Assembly: GCF_013705725.1 (NCBI RefSeq)
Contig: NZ_CP055481.1
Span: 5,022,001 to 5,086,000 of the forward strand
From: Klebsiella sp. RHBSTW-00484
GTDB taxonomy: Bacteria > Pseudomonadota > Gammaproteobacteria > Enterobacterales > Enterobacteriaceae
Direction of reading: 5' to 3'
Length of the DNA stretch: 64,000 bases
Below, piece after piece: positions 1-9,180 of the stretch. A program made the position numbers and the translations under genes. The notes beneath the pieces were generated by a model. That model had not been told where the DNA came from, ran no database searches, and was given only the letters and a program-made list of their open reading frames with translations. Within the stretch, counting starts at the first letter, position 1; each line of letters opens with the position of its first letter.

Positions 1-168
1 ACGTTACCAACGCTGACAACCTGATTACCCACTTGCGCCCAAATATCGGCGTCTTCGGTGGTCTGCATATAATGCGCAGGCACTCCCTGCTGGCTTAACA
101 GACTGGCGGAAGCGCTGAGAGACATCAAAAAGAGGAGTAAAGCGAGAGTTCGGGCAAACATGCGCATC
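1..168 (-). CDS. yadE: YadE, predicted polysaccharide deacetylase (N-terminal part only)
   Basis: Only the first 56 codons lie in the window; the rest runs off the left edge. The reverse strand reads MRMFARTLALLLFLMSLSAS, a typical Sec signal peptide (positive n-region, Leu-rich core, small residues before a likely cleavage after SASA). It is followed by a start of the mature protein that I recognise as YadE. Family knowledge: YadE is an exported carbohydrate-esterase-4-type polysaccharide deacetylase homologue of unknown substrate, but the catalytic domain is outside the window, so this rests on the N-terminus and on synteny downstream of yadI. An internal ATG two codons in (at 162) is an alternative start. 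Confidence 0.75.
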
Positions 169-223
169 AAGCCGATAGACAAATCTGCCGTTATTGTAAC
201 AAAAGCGGTATCAATACCAATGC

Positions 224-664
224 TTAATTCCCGTTCGGCTCGTGCAGCAATCGGAAAGGGGGATTTTTTTGCTGCTGATGCCAGAGGCTGCTCACTACAG
301 GGCCTCCGGTAGTCACTATCGCGTGACGGAAAGCTTCGCTGCTCAGGCTCTGACGCAACAGATACATATCCTCCAGTAATGGGTAGCTAATTCCGGAAAT
401 GACTTCGCAGTGGGTATGCTTATGGCTCATCAGCGCCGCTACACGATATGGTGCCGCGCCGGTTTTGTCGGTCAGAAAAATGACGCCTTCACCGCTGTCC
501 GTCTCGTGCAGCGCATCACACATCATGCGGCTCAGCATATTACTGCTGAGATTACGCCAATAGTTTACCGCCCGACATTGCGCCAGCGGCCCAAACTTTT
601 TCTCCAGAAGATCCAGCATCTCCTGCGCCACTTCATCATGACAGGTAATCACCCAACCCAGCAT
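224..664 (-). CDS. yadI: PTS mannose-family EIIA-type protein YadI
   Basis: The 146-residue protein has the length and start (MLGWVITCHDEVAQ) of the mannose/fructose-sorbose EIIA domain. His9 in the ITCHDE motif corresponds to the phosphorylated histidine of EIIA-Man proteins. It would accept phosphate from HPr in the cytoplasm, but no EIIB, EIIC or EIID partner is encoded nearby, so the transported substrate is unknown and it may be an orphan regulator. A good Shine-Dalgarno (AGGAGG) lies just upstream of the ATG. It is followed on the same strand by yadE after a 55-bp gap. On the other side the sti fimbrial operon starts divergently, which is the Salmonella-type arrangement. Confidence 0.88.
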   Translation of the reverse strand: MLGWVITCHDEVAQEMLDLLEKKFGPLAQCRAVNYWRNLSSNMLSRMMCDALHETDSGEGVIFLTDKTGAAPYRVAALMSHKHTHCEVISGISYPLLEDMYLLRQSLSSEAFRHAIVTTGGPVVSSLWHQQQKNPPFRLLHEPNGN

Positions 665-951
665 ACTTCCTCCTTATTGAAGGTTAGGATCCTATCTTGC
701 CCTGGCAATAATTTTAGTGATAACGCTCCAGTTTTATGCATGAATCAACTAATACTTTTATCTTATTGTAGGACATTCTACTTATAATCAATAAGAATCA
801 TCTATGCACCAAAAGAAATTAATAAATAAAAAACATAATCCTTTTCTTAAATGATTAAAGAAAAGAAATTAAGATTAACCTCACTCTTTACCTTTACTCA
901 TCATACAAAGATAATCACTTCGCAATTAATATATTTCTTAAGGAGTGAGAA

Positions 952-1497
952 ATGAAAGTTAAAGCAAGCGTATTTATCATTGCATCATTATTATCTTCAC
1001 CTATGGCTTTTGCGGCAGATAACTCAGGTGATGGTCAAGTCCATATTACAGGTAATATTATTGAAAGCGCCTGTACTGTAGCCAGCGATTCAAAAGCCAT
1101 TGACGTGCTGCTGGAAGACCGAAATACCAGCGCGTTTACCGCAATGGGTGATACCTCGGCGGAGAAAGAGTTTAAAATTAAGTTAGAGAATTGCAATTCA
1201 AGTTCATATGAAAATGTAAGAGTAAGGTTTGAAGGAATGGCCGATGCAACGGGGGGCAGCACTGTTCTCGCTAACACTGGCGATGCAGCAGGCATCGGCG
1301 TCCAAATTCTGGATAATGGGACGCCAATGGATTTCACCGATCACAGCGGCTGGTCCACAACGAACACCAGCTTGCTGGATAATGAGGGCAACCCGCAAAT
1401 TCCGTTCACCGCACGCTATTACGCGACCAAGAGCATGGCTGGCATCGTCGCGGGTACAGTAGACACCACGGCAACGTTCTATCTGCAATACAATTAA
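952..1497 (+). CDS. stiA: Sti-type fimbrial major subunit
   Basis: A 181-residue FimA-type pilin with a clear signal peptide (KASVFIIASLLSSPMAFA, cleavage around residue 22). Two cysteines form the family disulfide (SACTVAS and ENCNSS), and the alternating beta-strand C-terminus ends in FYLQYN, with the penultimate Tyr of the donor strand motif. It should be secreted to the periplasm, folded by StiB and polymerised through the StiC usher by donor-strand exchange. It is first in the operon stiABCH. The 287-bp upstream gap is AT-rich and without other genes, and an AAGGAGTGAG ribosome site precedes the ATG. A hairpin directly after the stop codon probably sets its higher expression relative to stiBCH. 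The sti name rests on position beside yadH/yadI and operon order. Confidence 0.85.
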   Translation: MKVKASVFIIASLLSSPMAFAADNSGDGQVHITGNIIESACTVASDSKAIDVLLEDRNTSAFTAMGDTSAEKEFKIKLENCNSSSYENVRVRFEGMADATGGSTVLANTGDAAGIGVQILDNGTPMDFTDHSGWSTTNTSLLDNEGNPQIPFTARYYATKSMAGIVAGTVDTTATFYLQYN

Positions 1498-1508
1498 TGA
1501 CTTATTTC

Positions 1509-1529
1509 GGCAGTCTTGCTAAGACTGCC
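1509..1529 (+). terminator. Hairpin between major subunit and chaperone genes
   Basis: A perfect 9-bp stem (GGCAGTCTT / AAGACTGCC) with a 3-nt loop lies 11 bp after stiA. There is no long T-run, so it is better read as an attenuator or mRNA-stabilising hairpin that gives more pilin than usher, as known for several chaperone-usher operons. Confidence 0.6.
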
Positions 1530-1552
1530 ACTTTCCCCATGGAAGGGATAAT

Positions 1553-2233
1553 ATGAATAAATTTATCAAAACACTGCTATTCGGCATAATGGTGTTTTCA
1601 TCTTTTTCTCACGCAGGGGTAACTATTGGTGTGACGCGCGTTATTTACCATGGCGATGCCAGGGATGAGTCCGTCACAATAATTAATGACGACAAAGAAC
1701 CCTATTTAATTCAATCATGGGCGCAAAAAATCAATAATGATGGTTCAAATGCCGCTGCGCCATTTATGGTTACCCCGCCTCTTTTCCGTCTGAACTCCGG
1801 ACAGCGAAATGTATTACGCGTAATACGTACCGGAGGTAATTTACCGGAAGATCGTGAATCCTTGTACTGGCTTGATATTAAATCAATTCCATCAAGTAAC
1901 AATAACGATAATCACAATAAAATACGTTTGGCGGTAAAGACAGAGTTTAAATTGATCTATCGTCCAAACGGACTGAAAGAGACGCCGGAGAAGCTCACGA
2001 CTCAACTGCGCTGGAAGAAACAGGGCCATACCTTAACGGTTGAAAACCCTACCGCCTACTATATGAATTTTGCTGATATCACCATCGGAAGCCAGAAGCT
2101 TAAAGCCCCGCAGTACGTCGCGCCATTCAGTCAGGAAACCTACACGCTAGCCGCCGCAAGCAACGGTGCGGTGAACTGGACCATCATCAACGACTACGGC
2201 GGCGTCGGCCCTGTGCATAAACAACCGCTGTAA
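1553..2233 (+). CDS. stiB: Periplasmic fimbrial chaperone
   Basis: A 226-residue PapD-like chaperone with a signal peptide ending at SFSHA. The body has the two-domain immunoglobulin-like pattern: GVTIGVTRVIYHGDARDESV at the G1/A1 edge, then FMVTPPLFRLNSGQRNVLRV with the conserved Pro-Pro-Leu-Phe-Arg strand, and the family signature around YWLDIKSIP. Near residue 134 lies IYRPNGL, the second-domain marker. It binds pilin subunits in the periplasm by donor-strand complementation and delivers them to the usher. It sits 55 bp after stiA and 21 bp before stiC in the same orientation, so it is cotranscribed. Length and motifs are normal and there is no sign of decay. Confidence 0.9.
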   Translation: MNKFIKTLLFGIMVFSSFSHAGVTIGVTRVIYHGDARDESVTIINDDKEPYLIQSWAQKINNDGSNAAAPFMVTPPLFRLNSGQRNVLRVIRTGGNLPEDRESLYWLDIKSIPSSNNNDNHNKIRLAVKTEFKLIYRPNGLKETPEKLTTQLRWKKQGHTLTVENPTAYYMNFADITIGSQKLKAPQYVAPFSQETYTLAAASNGAVNWTIINDYGGVGPVHKQPL

Positions 2234-2254
2234 TTACCGGCAAGGATGCAGGTT

Positions 2255-4789
2255 ATGAACGCGAATAAAAGAGTCAATACCCGCGTCCCGTTTGCCCGGT
2301 ACGCGCTGATGGTCGCGATATTCTGCGCACATGCGCATGCTGAAGATCACTTCGACCCGGCATTTCTGGAAAAGCGTCCGCAGGATAGCGCTATCCCAAC
2401 CGATTTATCCGCATTCAGCACCGACCAAAGCCTGCTGCCGGGGCGCTACTACGTTGACATACTGATTAACGGCGTGACGGTAGAATCACGCAATATTGAA
2501 TTTCATTTGGCAAAATTAAGCGGCGGCAGGCAAGCCCTGCAAGGATGCCTGTCGACGGAAGCGCTCTCCGGCTACGGCATAAAAACGGCCCTATTTCCTG
2601 CGCTGAACACCCCGCAAGATTGCGCCGATCTGGCCGTTATCCCGGCCGCAAGCCAGCAGTTTGATTTTCAGAACCAGCAGTTGCGTATTAGCATCCCACA
2701 GCGCTATCTCTCCTCTGGCATTCGTGATTACGTACCGCAGGATAAATGGGATGAAGGGATCCCCGCCCTGCTACTTAACTACAGTTTCAACAGCTATCAG
2801 GACCTTCGCACCAGCGAGGAGAACGAAAATAACGCCACCAAATTTCTTGCCCTTCAGCCTGGCATCAACCTTGGGGCATGGCGGTTTCGCAACTACATCA
2901 ACTGGAGCACTCAGGGAGAGGACAGTAGCTGGAGTACGGTTTATAACTATTTGCAGCGCGATATCATCAGTCTGAAGAGCCAGCTGACGCTGTGGGATAG
3001 TACGACTACATCGGAAATTTTTGACAGCCTCCCCTTTCGCGGCGCGCAGATAGCCAGCGATGATCAAATGCAGCCAAACAGTATGCGTGGCTATGCGCCG
3101 ACGATCCACGGCGTCGCACGAAGCAACGCTCAGGTCATCGTGCGGCAAAACGGGCGGATAGCCTACCAGACTGCGGTCGCGCCAGGTGAATTTGAAATCA
3201 GCGATATGTTCGCGACCGGCAGCAGCGGCGACTACGATGTCACGATTAAAGAAGCCGATGGCAGCGAGCAGCACCTTGTTATCCCCTACGCCTCATTGCC
3301 CAATTTACAACGTGAAGGTCGGTTAAAATACAGCGTCACCACGGGCAAATATCGCGACAATAACAACCAGGCCAGAGAGAATTTTACGCAAGCAACGCTG
3401 CTCTATGGCCTGCCATGGGGTATCACCGCCTATGGCGGTAGCCAGATCTCCGGCGACCGCTACCAGTCGCTGGCCCTTGGTCTGGGACAGAATATGCAAA
3501 TGCTGGGCGCTATCTCGATAGATGGCATTTGGTCACACGCAAAATTTGCCGATGACCACAAGGAAACTGGGCAGTCCTGGCGCATCCGCTATAGCAAAGG
3601 TCTGTTGAGTACCGGTACTAACGTCTCTATCGCTGGCTACCGTTACGCCAGTGAACACTTTAATTCTCTGGAAGATCGCCTGAATGCTGACAATGACGTT
3701 GATTATTCCAGCGATAAACGGCGAAACCGCTTTGAGGCCACCATCAACCAGCAACTTAGCCCTGGTCTTGGCGCGCTTTCGTTAAGCTGGGTGAAAGAAG
3801 ATTACTGGCGTAGCAGCCAGCAAATGCAGTCTATCAGTGTTGGTTACAACAACAGCTGGCGGCAAATCAGCTACGCGCTGAACTACAGCTACAACCAGAA
3901 CACCTGGCAAAATACGGGCTCCGACGATGATGGCAGCTACCGCAGTAACGATCGACAGTTCAGCGTCTCCATCAATATTCCTTTCTCGCTATTTAGCAAC
4001 CGTATGTATGCCAGCTATATGCTCAATACACGTAAGCACGGCTCTACAGCCAATAGCACCACGCTGAGCGGAACCGCACTCGCCGACAATAATCTCAGTT
4101 GGTCGGCCCAGGAGAGCTACAATACCGACAGCGGCGATGCTGGCGGTGTCAGCGCCAGCTATAAAGGAACCTACGGCAACCTCAACGCAGGCTACAGCTG
4201 GTCAGCGGATTCCCAGCAGCTCAGCTATGGAATGGCCGGAGGCATCATCGCTCATGAAAATGGCATCACCTTAAGCCAACCAATAACCGGAGCCGCAATT
4301 CTGGTCGCGGCGCCGGGTGCCAGCGGCGTTGCGGTGAAAAATCAAACTGGCGTCAAAACCGATTTTCGCGGCTATACGCTGATCCCAAACGTCACACCGT
4401 ACTACCGCTATGACATCTCTCTGGACAGCCAGACTTTTGCCGATGATGTCGATATGCCAGTCAACAACCAGGTGGTCTACCCCACTCGTAACGCCGTCGT
4501 TCGCGCCGCGTTCAGCACGCATAAAGGCTACCGCACGCTGATGACGCTATCCCGCGCTGACGGAACGCCGGTCCCCTTCGGCGCGACAGCAAGCATAAGT
4601 GAAGCTGATGATGGGCTGGCAAATATCGTCGGCGATAGCGGGCTGGTATTTCTTAGCGGTCTGCCAGAGGAAGGCAAGCTCGCGGTGAAATGGGGAAACC
4701 AGCCAGATGAAACCTGCCATGCCAGCTATCACCTTGATCCTAAAAAAAATATGAACGGCATCGTCACCAGCAATGCCCACTGCCAGTAA
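2255..4789 (+). CDS. stiC: Outer-membrane fimbrial usher
   Basis: A FimD/PapC-type usher of about 844 residues. After the signal peptide comes the N-terminal periplasmic domain (FDPAFLEKRPQDSAIPTDLS), then the long 24-strand barrel with the plug segment (GYAPTIHGVARSNAQVIVRQ) typical of ushers. The C-terminal domains contain the paired-cysteine region ETCHASYHLD. It forms the outer-membrane pore through which chaperone-subunit complexes are assembled. I prefer the ATG at 2255 because AAGGA lies nine bases upstream. The in-frame ATG at 2246 has its purine tract abutting the start. The gene is intact and full length, with stiH following after 14 bp. Confidence 0.9.
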   Translation: MNANKRVNTRVPFARYALMVAIFCAHAHAEDHFDPAFLEKRPQDSAIPTDLSAFSTDQSLLPGRYYVDILINGVTVESRNIEFHLAKLSGGRQALQGCLSTEALSGYGIKTALFPALNTPQDCADLAVIPAASQQFDFQNQQLRISIPQRYLSSGIRDYVPQDKWDEGIPALLLNYSFNSYQDLRTSEENENNATKFLALQPGINLGAWRFRNYINWSTQGEDSSWSTVYNYLQRDIISLKSQLTLWDSTTTSEIFDSLPFRGAQIASDDQMQPNSMRGYAPTIHGVARSNAQVIVRQNGRIAYQTAVAPGEFEISDMFATGSSGDYDVTIKEADGSEQHLVIPYASLPNLQREGRLKYSVTTGKYRDNNNQARENFTQATLLYGLPWGITAYGGSQISGDRYQSLALGLGQNMQMLGAISIDGIWSHAKFADDHKETGQSWRIRYSKGLLSTGTNVSIAGYRYASEHFNSLEDRLNADNDVDYSSDKRRNRFEATINQQLSPGLGALSLSWVKEDYWRSSQQMQSISVGYNNSWRQISYALNYSYNQNTWQNTGSDDDGSYRSNDRQFSVSINIPFSLFSNRMYASYMLNTRKHGSTANSTTLSGTALADNNLSWSAQESYNTDSGDAGGVSASYKGTYGNLNAGYSWSADSQQLSYGMAGGIIAHENGITLSQPITGAAILVAAPGASGVAVKNQTGVKTDFRGYTLIPNVTPYYRYDISLDSQTFADDVDMPVNNQVVYPTRNAVVRAAFSTHKGYRTLMTLSRADGTPVPFGATASISEADDGLANIVGDSGLVFLSGLPEEGKLAVKWGNQPDETCHASYHLDPKKNMNGIVTSNAHCQ

Positions 4790-4803
4790 AGGAAAGTATC
4801 GAT

Positions 4804-5874
4804 ATGAAATGGATGAAATATCTCACACTGCTACTGCTTGTCGGCTCTTGCCATGTGATGGCGGAAAATTTTGGCAACGGCACCGGCTGGTGCCAGTCAA
4901 ATAGCGGGACGAATATCGTTGAATTTAGCGTCAATAAAACGATTACCGATACCACCAGCAACCAGGCAGGTCACATTATCGATGCATCGTGGTCCAGAAG
5001 TGGCTACTACAACGCCTCATGCGATTGTGATAGTACCAGCTACCGGGGCTATAATTATTTTTCCGCGACCACTGGCGCCTTGACGCAAAAAGGCACCTAC
5101 AGCGAATCCCGTTCCTATGGAACGATGGATTATTATGTTTTATTGCAAAACAAACTGGAGATCGGCACAGAAATCTACGTTGCCGGAAAACTGAATAAAT
5201 ATGTTCCCGTACCGTTTTCCGCCGTCAGCAACAACGATAGCGGGGCTGGGGGCTGTACGGGCGCTACGATGGAAGGCCTGACCGCAGGCTATAGCGGCAA
5301 TGCCCGCATCTATATTTCTCATCCATTAGTCGGCGAAATCACCATCCCGGACACCGTCGTTGCCAATCTCTATTTATCAAAATCATCAGCCAGCAGCGGA
5401 GATAATGTTCCTGGTCCGGTACCACCGCTGACTCAGGTGCATATTTCAGGCACCATCATCGTCCCACAGTCGTGTACCATTGAAGCGGGACAGGTTATCG
5501 AAGTGAATTTTGATGATATTTTAGGTAAGGATATTAAGAATATCGGCGATAGCCCAACGCAAAAAAGCACAAAGTTTGTCTTCACCTGCAGCAACGTTGC
5601 CGACGGCACCAATCTCTCCATCGCGCTTTATGGGGAAAACGATTCGCACAACAACGATTATCTAAAAACAACCAATGAGGATATCGGGATAAAAATCACC
5701 GATCAAAACGGAAACGTTGTGGTACCGAACGGTGATAGCGCATTACCGATTAATTATTACACTAATGGAGCAGGTACCTCAATGTTCACTGCTGCTCCGG
5801 TCAATACCACCGGTCATATCCCGCATACCGGGCAATATGAAGCCACCGCCACGCTGGAAGTACAAATTCGTTAA
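4804..5874 (+). CDS. stiH: Fimbrial minor subunit / tip adhesin
   Basis: A 356-residue two-domain fimbrial protein. A signal peptide (MKWMKYLTLLLLVGSCHVMA) is followed by an unusual Cys-rich N-terminal domain (GWCQSN, CDCDS, GGCTGAT) of about 190 residues. A Pro-rich linker (GDNVPGPVPPLTQVHI) leads to a C-terminal pilin domain starting HISGTIIVPQSCTIEAG and ending in ATLEVQIR. This architecture, an N-terminal receptor-binding domain joined to a pilin domain, is that of a tip adhesin. As last gene of the sti operon it is the probable ligand-binding subunit. The ligand cannot be read from the sequence. A GC-rich hairpin 6 bp after the stop separates it from convergent yadH. Confidence 0.85.
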   Translation: MKWMKYLTLLLLVGSCHVMAENFGNGTGWCQSNSGTNIVEFSVNKTITDTTSNQAGHIIDASWSRSGYYNASCDCDSTSYRGYNYFSATTGALTQKGTYSESRSYGTMDYYVLLQNKLEIGTEIYVAGKLNKYVPVPFSAVSNNDSGAGGCTGATMEGLTAGYSGNARIYISHPLVGEITIPDTVVANLYLSKSSASSGDNVPGPVPPLTQVHISGTIIVPQSCTIEAGQVIEVNFDDILGKDIKNIGDSPTQKSTKFVFTCSNVADGTNLSIALYGENDSHNNDYLKTTNEDIGIKITDQNGNVVVPNGDSALPINYYTNGAGTSMFTAAPVNTTGHIPHTGQYEATATLEVQIR

Positions 5875-5880
5875 AATAAA

Positions 5881-5897
5881 GGGCGACATCGTCGCCC
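5881..5897. terminator. Bidirectional terminator between stiH and yadH
   Basis: GGGCGAC-atc-GTCGCCC forms a perfect 7-bp stem in the 30-bp gap between two convergent genes. There is an A-rich flank on the stiH side and a C/T-rich flank on the other. Confidence 0.65.
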
Positions 5898-5904
5898 TCC
5901 TCGC

Positions 5905-6675
5905 TTAGCTACGCAGGCCGCGCCCGCGTTGGATCAAATACCAACACAGCAGATAAAACGCGGTAATAAATACCACCAGCACGCCGAAAGTGGTGACAAG
6001 CGGAACATCGTTAATCCCCAGGAAACCGTAGCGGAAGCCGCTGATCATATAAACAATCGGGTTCAGGTGCGACAGTGCCTGCCAGAACGGCGGCAGCAGG
6101 GTCAGAGAATAAAACACCCCACCGAGGTAGGTCAGCGGCGTCAGAACAAAGGTGGGAATCAGGCTGATATCATCAAAGGTTTTGGCAAACACCGCATTCA
6201 GCAGGCCCGCCAGCGAAAACAGTATCGCGGTCAGTATCAGCGTCAGGGCGACGAACAGCCAGGAGTGAACCTGGAAAGGGACAAAAAATAACGAAATTGC
6301 CGTCACCAAAATCCCTACGAATAGGCCGCGTGCAACCCCACCACCGACATACCCGATAATCACCACGTGCGTGGGGACCGGCGCTACCAGCAGCTCTTCT
6401 ATATTACGCTGAAATTTCGCGCTGAAGAAAGATGAGGCCACGTTGGCATAAGCGTTGGTGATCACCGCCATCATGATCAGGCCCGGCACGATAAACTGCA
6501 TATAGGTAAAACCGTGCATTTCACCGATACGCGAGCCGATAAGGTTGCCGAAAATAACAAAATAGAGCGTCATGGTAATCACTGGCGGTACCAGAGTCTG
6601 GATCCAGATACGCATAAAACGGTGGATCTCTTTGGTCCAGATGCTTTTCAGCGCGACCCAATAAAGCTGCATCAT
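5905..6675 (-). CDS. yadH: ABC-2 type transporter permease YadH
   Basis: A 256-residue inner-membrane permease with about six hydrophobic segments and the ABC2_membrane arrangement. The amphipathic N-terminus (MMQLYWVALKSIWTKEIHRF) precedes the first TM helix, and the conserved LTPLTYLGGVFYSLTLLPPFWQ segment lies around residues 180-200. Its ATG overlaps the yadG stop by 4 bp (ATGA), so the two are translationally coupled and form an exporter. The transported substrate is unknown; the family includes drug and polysaccharide exporters. The sequence is close to the E. coli protein and intact. Confidence 0.92.
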   Translation of the reverse strand: MMQLYWVALKSIWTKEIHRFMRIWIQTLVPPVITMTLYFVIFGNLIGSRIGEMHGFTYMQFIVPGLIMMAVITNAYANVASSFFSAKFQRNIEELLVAPVPTHVVIIGYVGGGVARGLFVGILVTAISLFFVPFQVHSWLFVALTLILTAILFSLAGLLNAVFAKTFDDISLIPTFVLTPLTYLGGVFYSLTLLPPFWQALSHLNPIVYMISGFRYGFLGINDVPLVTTFGVLVVFITAFYLLCWYLIQRGRGLRS

Positions 6676-7598
6676 GCTGACTCTCCTTTCCGGTCATGGA
6701 CCAGCGTGACAAACAGCTCTTCAAGACGGTTAGCTTTGTTACGCATACTTAAAACCTGTACTCCCTGCGCGCTCAGTTGGCTAAACACGCTATTAATTCC
6801 CTGCTCACGCAGCACTTCCACTTCCAGCGTCGACGTATCCACCAGGCGATACTGATAACCTTCCAGCACCGGTAACGGGCTTTTCGGCGCCAGATCGAGA
6901 ATAAAGGTTTCTGATTTCAGCTTGGAAAGCAGTTCTTTCATCGAGGTGTTTTCCACCAGCTCGCCACTCTGAATAATGCCGATATTGCGGCATAGCATTT
7001 CGGCTTCTTCCAGATAGTGGGTAGTCAGGATAATCGTGGTGCCTTTATCGTTTAAATCTTTCAGGAACCCCCACATCGAACGGCGGAGTTCAATATCCAC
7101 CCCAGCGGTCGGCTCATCGAGGATCAACAATTTTGGCTCATGCATTAATGCCCGAGCGATCATCAGGCGGCGCTTCATCCCACCGGAGAGCATCCGTGCA
7201 CGTTCATTGCGCTTTCCCCAAAGATCGAGCTGTTTAAGGTACTTTTCGCTACGAATAATCGCTTCTTTGCGCTCAACGCCATAGTAACCCGCCTGATTCA
7301 CCACAATCTGTTGTACGGTTTCAAAGGGGTTAAAGTTGAACTCCTGCGGCACCAGGCCGAGCTGGCGCTTGGCGTTCACCACATCTTTTTGCAGGTCATA
7401 GCCAAACACGTTGACCTCGCCGGAGGTTTTATTCACCAGCGAACTGATAATACCAATAGTGGTCGATTTACCCGCACCGTTTGGCCCGAGGAGCGCATAA
7501 AAGTCGCCCGCTTCAACTTGCAGATCGATTCCACGCAGCGCCTGAACCCCGCCAGGGTAGGTTTTCTTGAGCTGTTTTAGTTCCAGAGCAATGGTCAT
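6672..7598 (-). CDS. yadG: ABC transporter ATP-binding protein YadG
   Basis: A 308-residue ATPase with Walker A GPNGAGKST near residue 40, Q-loop VPQEFNF, signature LSGGMKRR, Walker B LLILDEPTAGVD and the H-loop LTTHYLEEAE. A C-terminal DUF4162-like extension follows, as in DrrA-type exporters. It powers the YadH permease. I chose the MTIALELKQL start, which gives the family's usual length; the open frame extends nine codons upstream to 7625 without support. The gene is divergent from can, separated by about 107 bp that must hold both promoters. Confidence 0.93.
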   Translation of the reverse strand: MTIALELKQLKKTYPGGVQALRGIDLQVEAGDFYALLGPNGAGKSTTIGIISSLVNKTSGEVNVFGYDLQKDVVNAKRQLGLVPQEFNFNPFETVQQIVVNQAGYYGVERKEAIIRSEKYLKQLDLWGKRNERARMLSGGMKRRLMIARALMHEPKLLILDEPTAGVDIELRRSMWGFLKDLNDKGTTIILTTHYLEEAEMLCRNIGIIQSGELVENTSMKELLSKLKSETFILDLAPKSPLPVLEGYQYRLVDTSTLEVEVLREQGINSVFSQLSAQGVQVLSMRNKANRLEELFVTLVHDRKGESA

Positions 7599-7705
7599 TA
7601 AATGTCTCTTCTCACGTCGTGACACGCGATGGGTTGTTTTAAAAAATGTGAGGTTAACCTATATTAGCGCAACGCACTTACTTGGTTACAGGCCCGTAAA
7701 CATCC

Positions 7706-8368
7706 ATGAACGATATAGATACACTCATCAGCAATAATGCACTATGGTCAAAAATGCTGGTGGAGGAAGACCCCGGTTTTTTTGAAAAACTGGCGCAAGC
7801 GCAGAAGCCGCGCTTTCTGTGGATTGGATGTTCTGATAGCCGCGTCCCCGCTGAGCGCTTGACCGGCCTGGAGCCGGGCGAACTTTTCGTACACCGTAAC
7901 GTCGCAAACCTGGTGATTCACACCGACCTGAACTGTCTTTCCGTTGTGCAGTATGCCGTTGACGTACTGGAAGTCGAGCATATTATCATTTGCGGTCACT
8001 ACGGCTGCGGCGGCGTGCAGTCAGCGATTGAAAATACCGAGCTCGGCCTTATCGATAACTGGCTGCTGCATATTCGTGATATCTGGTTTAAGCACAGCTC
8101 GCTGCTTGGCGAAATGCCGGAAGAGCGTCGTCTTGATACTTTGTGTGAACTGAATGTGATGGAGCAAGTCTACAACCTTGGCCATTCAACTATCATGCAG
8201 TCAGCGTGGAAACGCGGGCAGAAAGTGACTATCCACGGCTGGGCTTACGGAATCCACGATGGCATGTTACGCGATCTCGACGTAACCGCCGTCAGCCGCG
8301 AAACGCTGGAGCAACGTTATCGCCAGGGAATTTCCAACCTTAAAAGTAAGCACGCCAATCACAAGTAA
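7706..8368 (+). CDS. can: Beta-class carbonic anhydrase
   Basis: A 220-residue beta carbonic anhydrase catalysing CO2 + H2O to bicarbonate, supplying bicarbonate for carboxylation reactions in the cytoplasm. The zinc ligands are all visible: Cys42 in IGCSDSR with Asp44 and Arg46 of the catalytic dyad, and His98/Cys101 in ICGHYGCGG. The length equals that of the E. coli housekeeping enzyme. Here it is a single gene followed by a REP-like hairpin, then convergent hpt. Confidence 0.96.
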   Translation: MNDIDTLISNNALWSKMLVEEDPGFFEKLAQAQKPRFLWIGCSDSRVPAERLTGLEPGELFVHRNVANLVIHTDLNCLSVVQYAVDVLEVEHIIICGHYGCGGVQSAIENTELGLIDNWLLHIRDIWFKHSSLLGEMPEERRLDTLCELNVMEQVYNLGHSTIMQSAWKRGQKVTIHGWAYGIHDGMLRDLDVTAVSRETLEQRYRQGISNLKSKHANHK

Positions 8369-8385
8369 CCGACGCACTCACTTTT

Positions 8386-8428
8386 TATCCCGGATAAGAC
8401 GCGTTATACCGCACCGCTATCCGGGATA
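8386..8428. repeat. REP-like inverted repeat / terminator between can and hpt
   Basis: TATCCCGGATA and TATCCGGGATA are perfect 11-bp inverted arms separated by 21 bp, in the 72-bp gap between convergent can and hpt. The size and the CCGGATAAG-type arm resemble a REP (palindromic unit) sequence, which would also stabilise or end both transcripts. Confidence 0.6.
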
Positions 8429-8440
8429 TATCGCCAAAGT

Positions 8441-8977
8441 TTATTCGTCCAGCAAAATCACTTTGCCAACATACGGCAGGTGACGATAGCGCTGAGCGTA
8501 ATCAATGCCGTAACCCACCACGAACTCATCCGGGATCGCAAAACCAACAAACTCAACCGGGACGTTAACTTCACGACGGCTTGGCTTATCGAGCAGCGTA
8601 CAAATCGCCAGGGATTTAGGTTCGCGCAGGCTCAGAATTTCGCGCACTTTCGACAACGTATTGCCGGAATCGATGATGTCTTCCACGATCAGTACATCTT
8701 TACCGCGGATATCTTCATCAAGATCTTTAAGGATTTTGACATCGCGAGTAGTGGACATGCCGCTGCCGTAGCTGGAGGCGGTCATGAAATCGACTTCATG
8801 CGGCACCTGAACCTCACGGCACAGGTCGGCCATAAACATAAATGACCCACGCAACAGCCCCACCAGCACCATTTCGCTGCCGCTGTCTTTGTAGTGTTCG
8901 TTGATTTGACGACCTAACTCGGCAATACGGGCTTTGATCTCGGTTTCCGGGATCATCACTTCTACAGTATGTTTCAT
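8441..8977 (-). CDS. hpt: Hypoxanthine phosphoribosyltransferase
   Basis: A 178-residue type I PRTase that salvages hypoxanthine (and guanine less well) to IMP with PRPP. The PRPP-binding loop [14 protein letters not shown] lies around residues 99-112, with the flexible loop region [10 protein letters not shown] and the purine-contact [19 protein letters not shown] near the C-terminus. I start at [11 protein letters not shown], the conserved N-terminus. The frame extends 23 codons upstream (to 9046) but that part matches nothing in the family and lacks a ribosome site. It is divergent from gcd across a 203-bp regulatory gap. Confidence 0.95.
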   Translation of the reverse strand: MKHTVEVMIPETEIKARIAELGRQINEHYKDSGSEMVLVGLLRGSFMFMADLCREVQVPHEVDFMTASSYGSGMSTTRDVKILKDLDEDIRGKDVLIVEDIIDSGNTLSKVREILSLREPKSLAICTLLDKPSRREVNVPVEFVGFAIPDEFVVGYGIDYAQRYRHLPYVGKVILLDE

Positions 8978-9104
8978 AAAACTAACCATTTGATTCTTAA
9001 TGTAAATCATCAAAGCCGCTGCGGTTGCACCGACGTTGACCGGCAAGCCATAAAGTATACCAGCAAAAAGAAATCTGCGGTGCAGGGATTAATAAAGCCA
9101 ATTT

Positions 9105-9120
9105 TGTGATTCCGATCACA
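9105..9120. promoter_or_regulatory. CRP-binding site upstream of gcd
   Basis: TGTGATTCCGATCACA matches the CRP consensus TGTGA-N6-TCACA in all ten conserved positions. It lies 61-76 bp upstream of the gcd start codon, so it most likely serves gcd; cAMP-CRP control of gcd is known in E. coli. Effect sign is not visible from sequence. Confidence 0.75.
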
Positions 9121-9180
9121 CTTGTTAAATCCTATAATTAATTGCATTTAAAAAATTAACAAACAAACGAGTATCTTTCT

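Noticed and set aside
5929..6291. 120-codon frame antisense to yadH
   Set aside because: Very Gln/Arg-rich and lying wholly within a conserved permease gene; a shadow.
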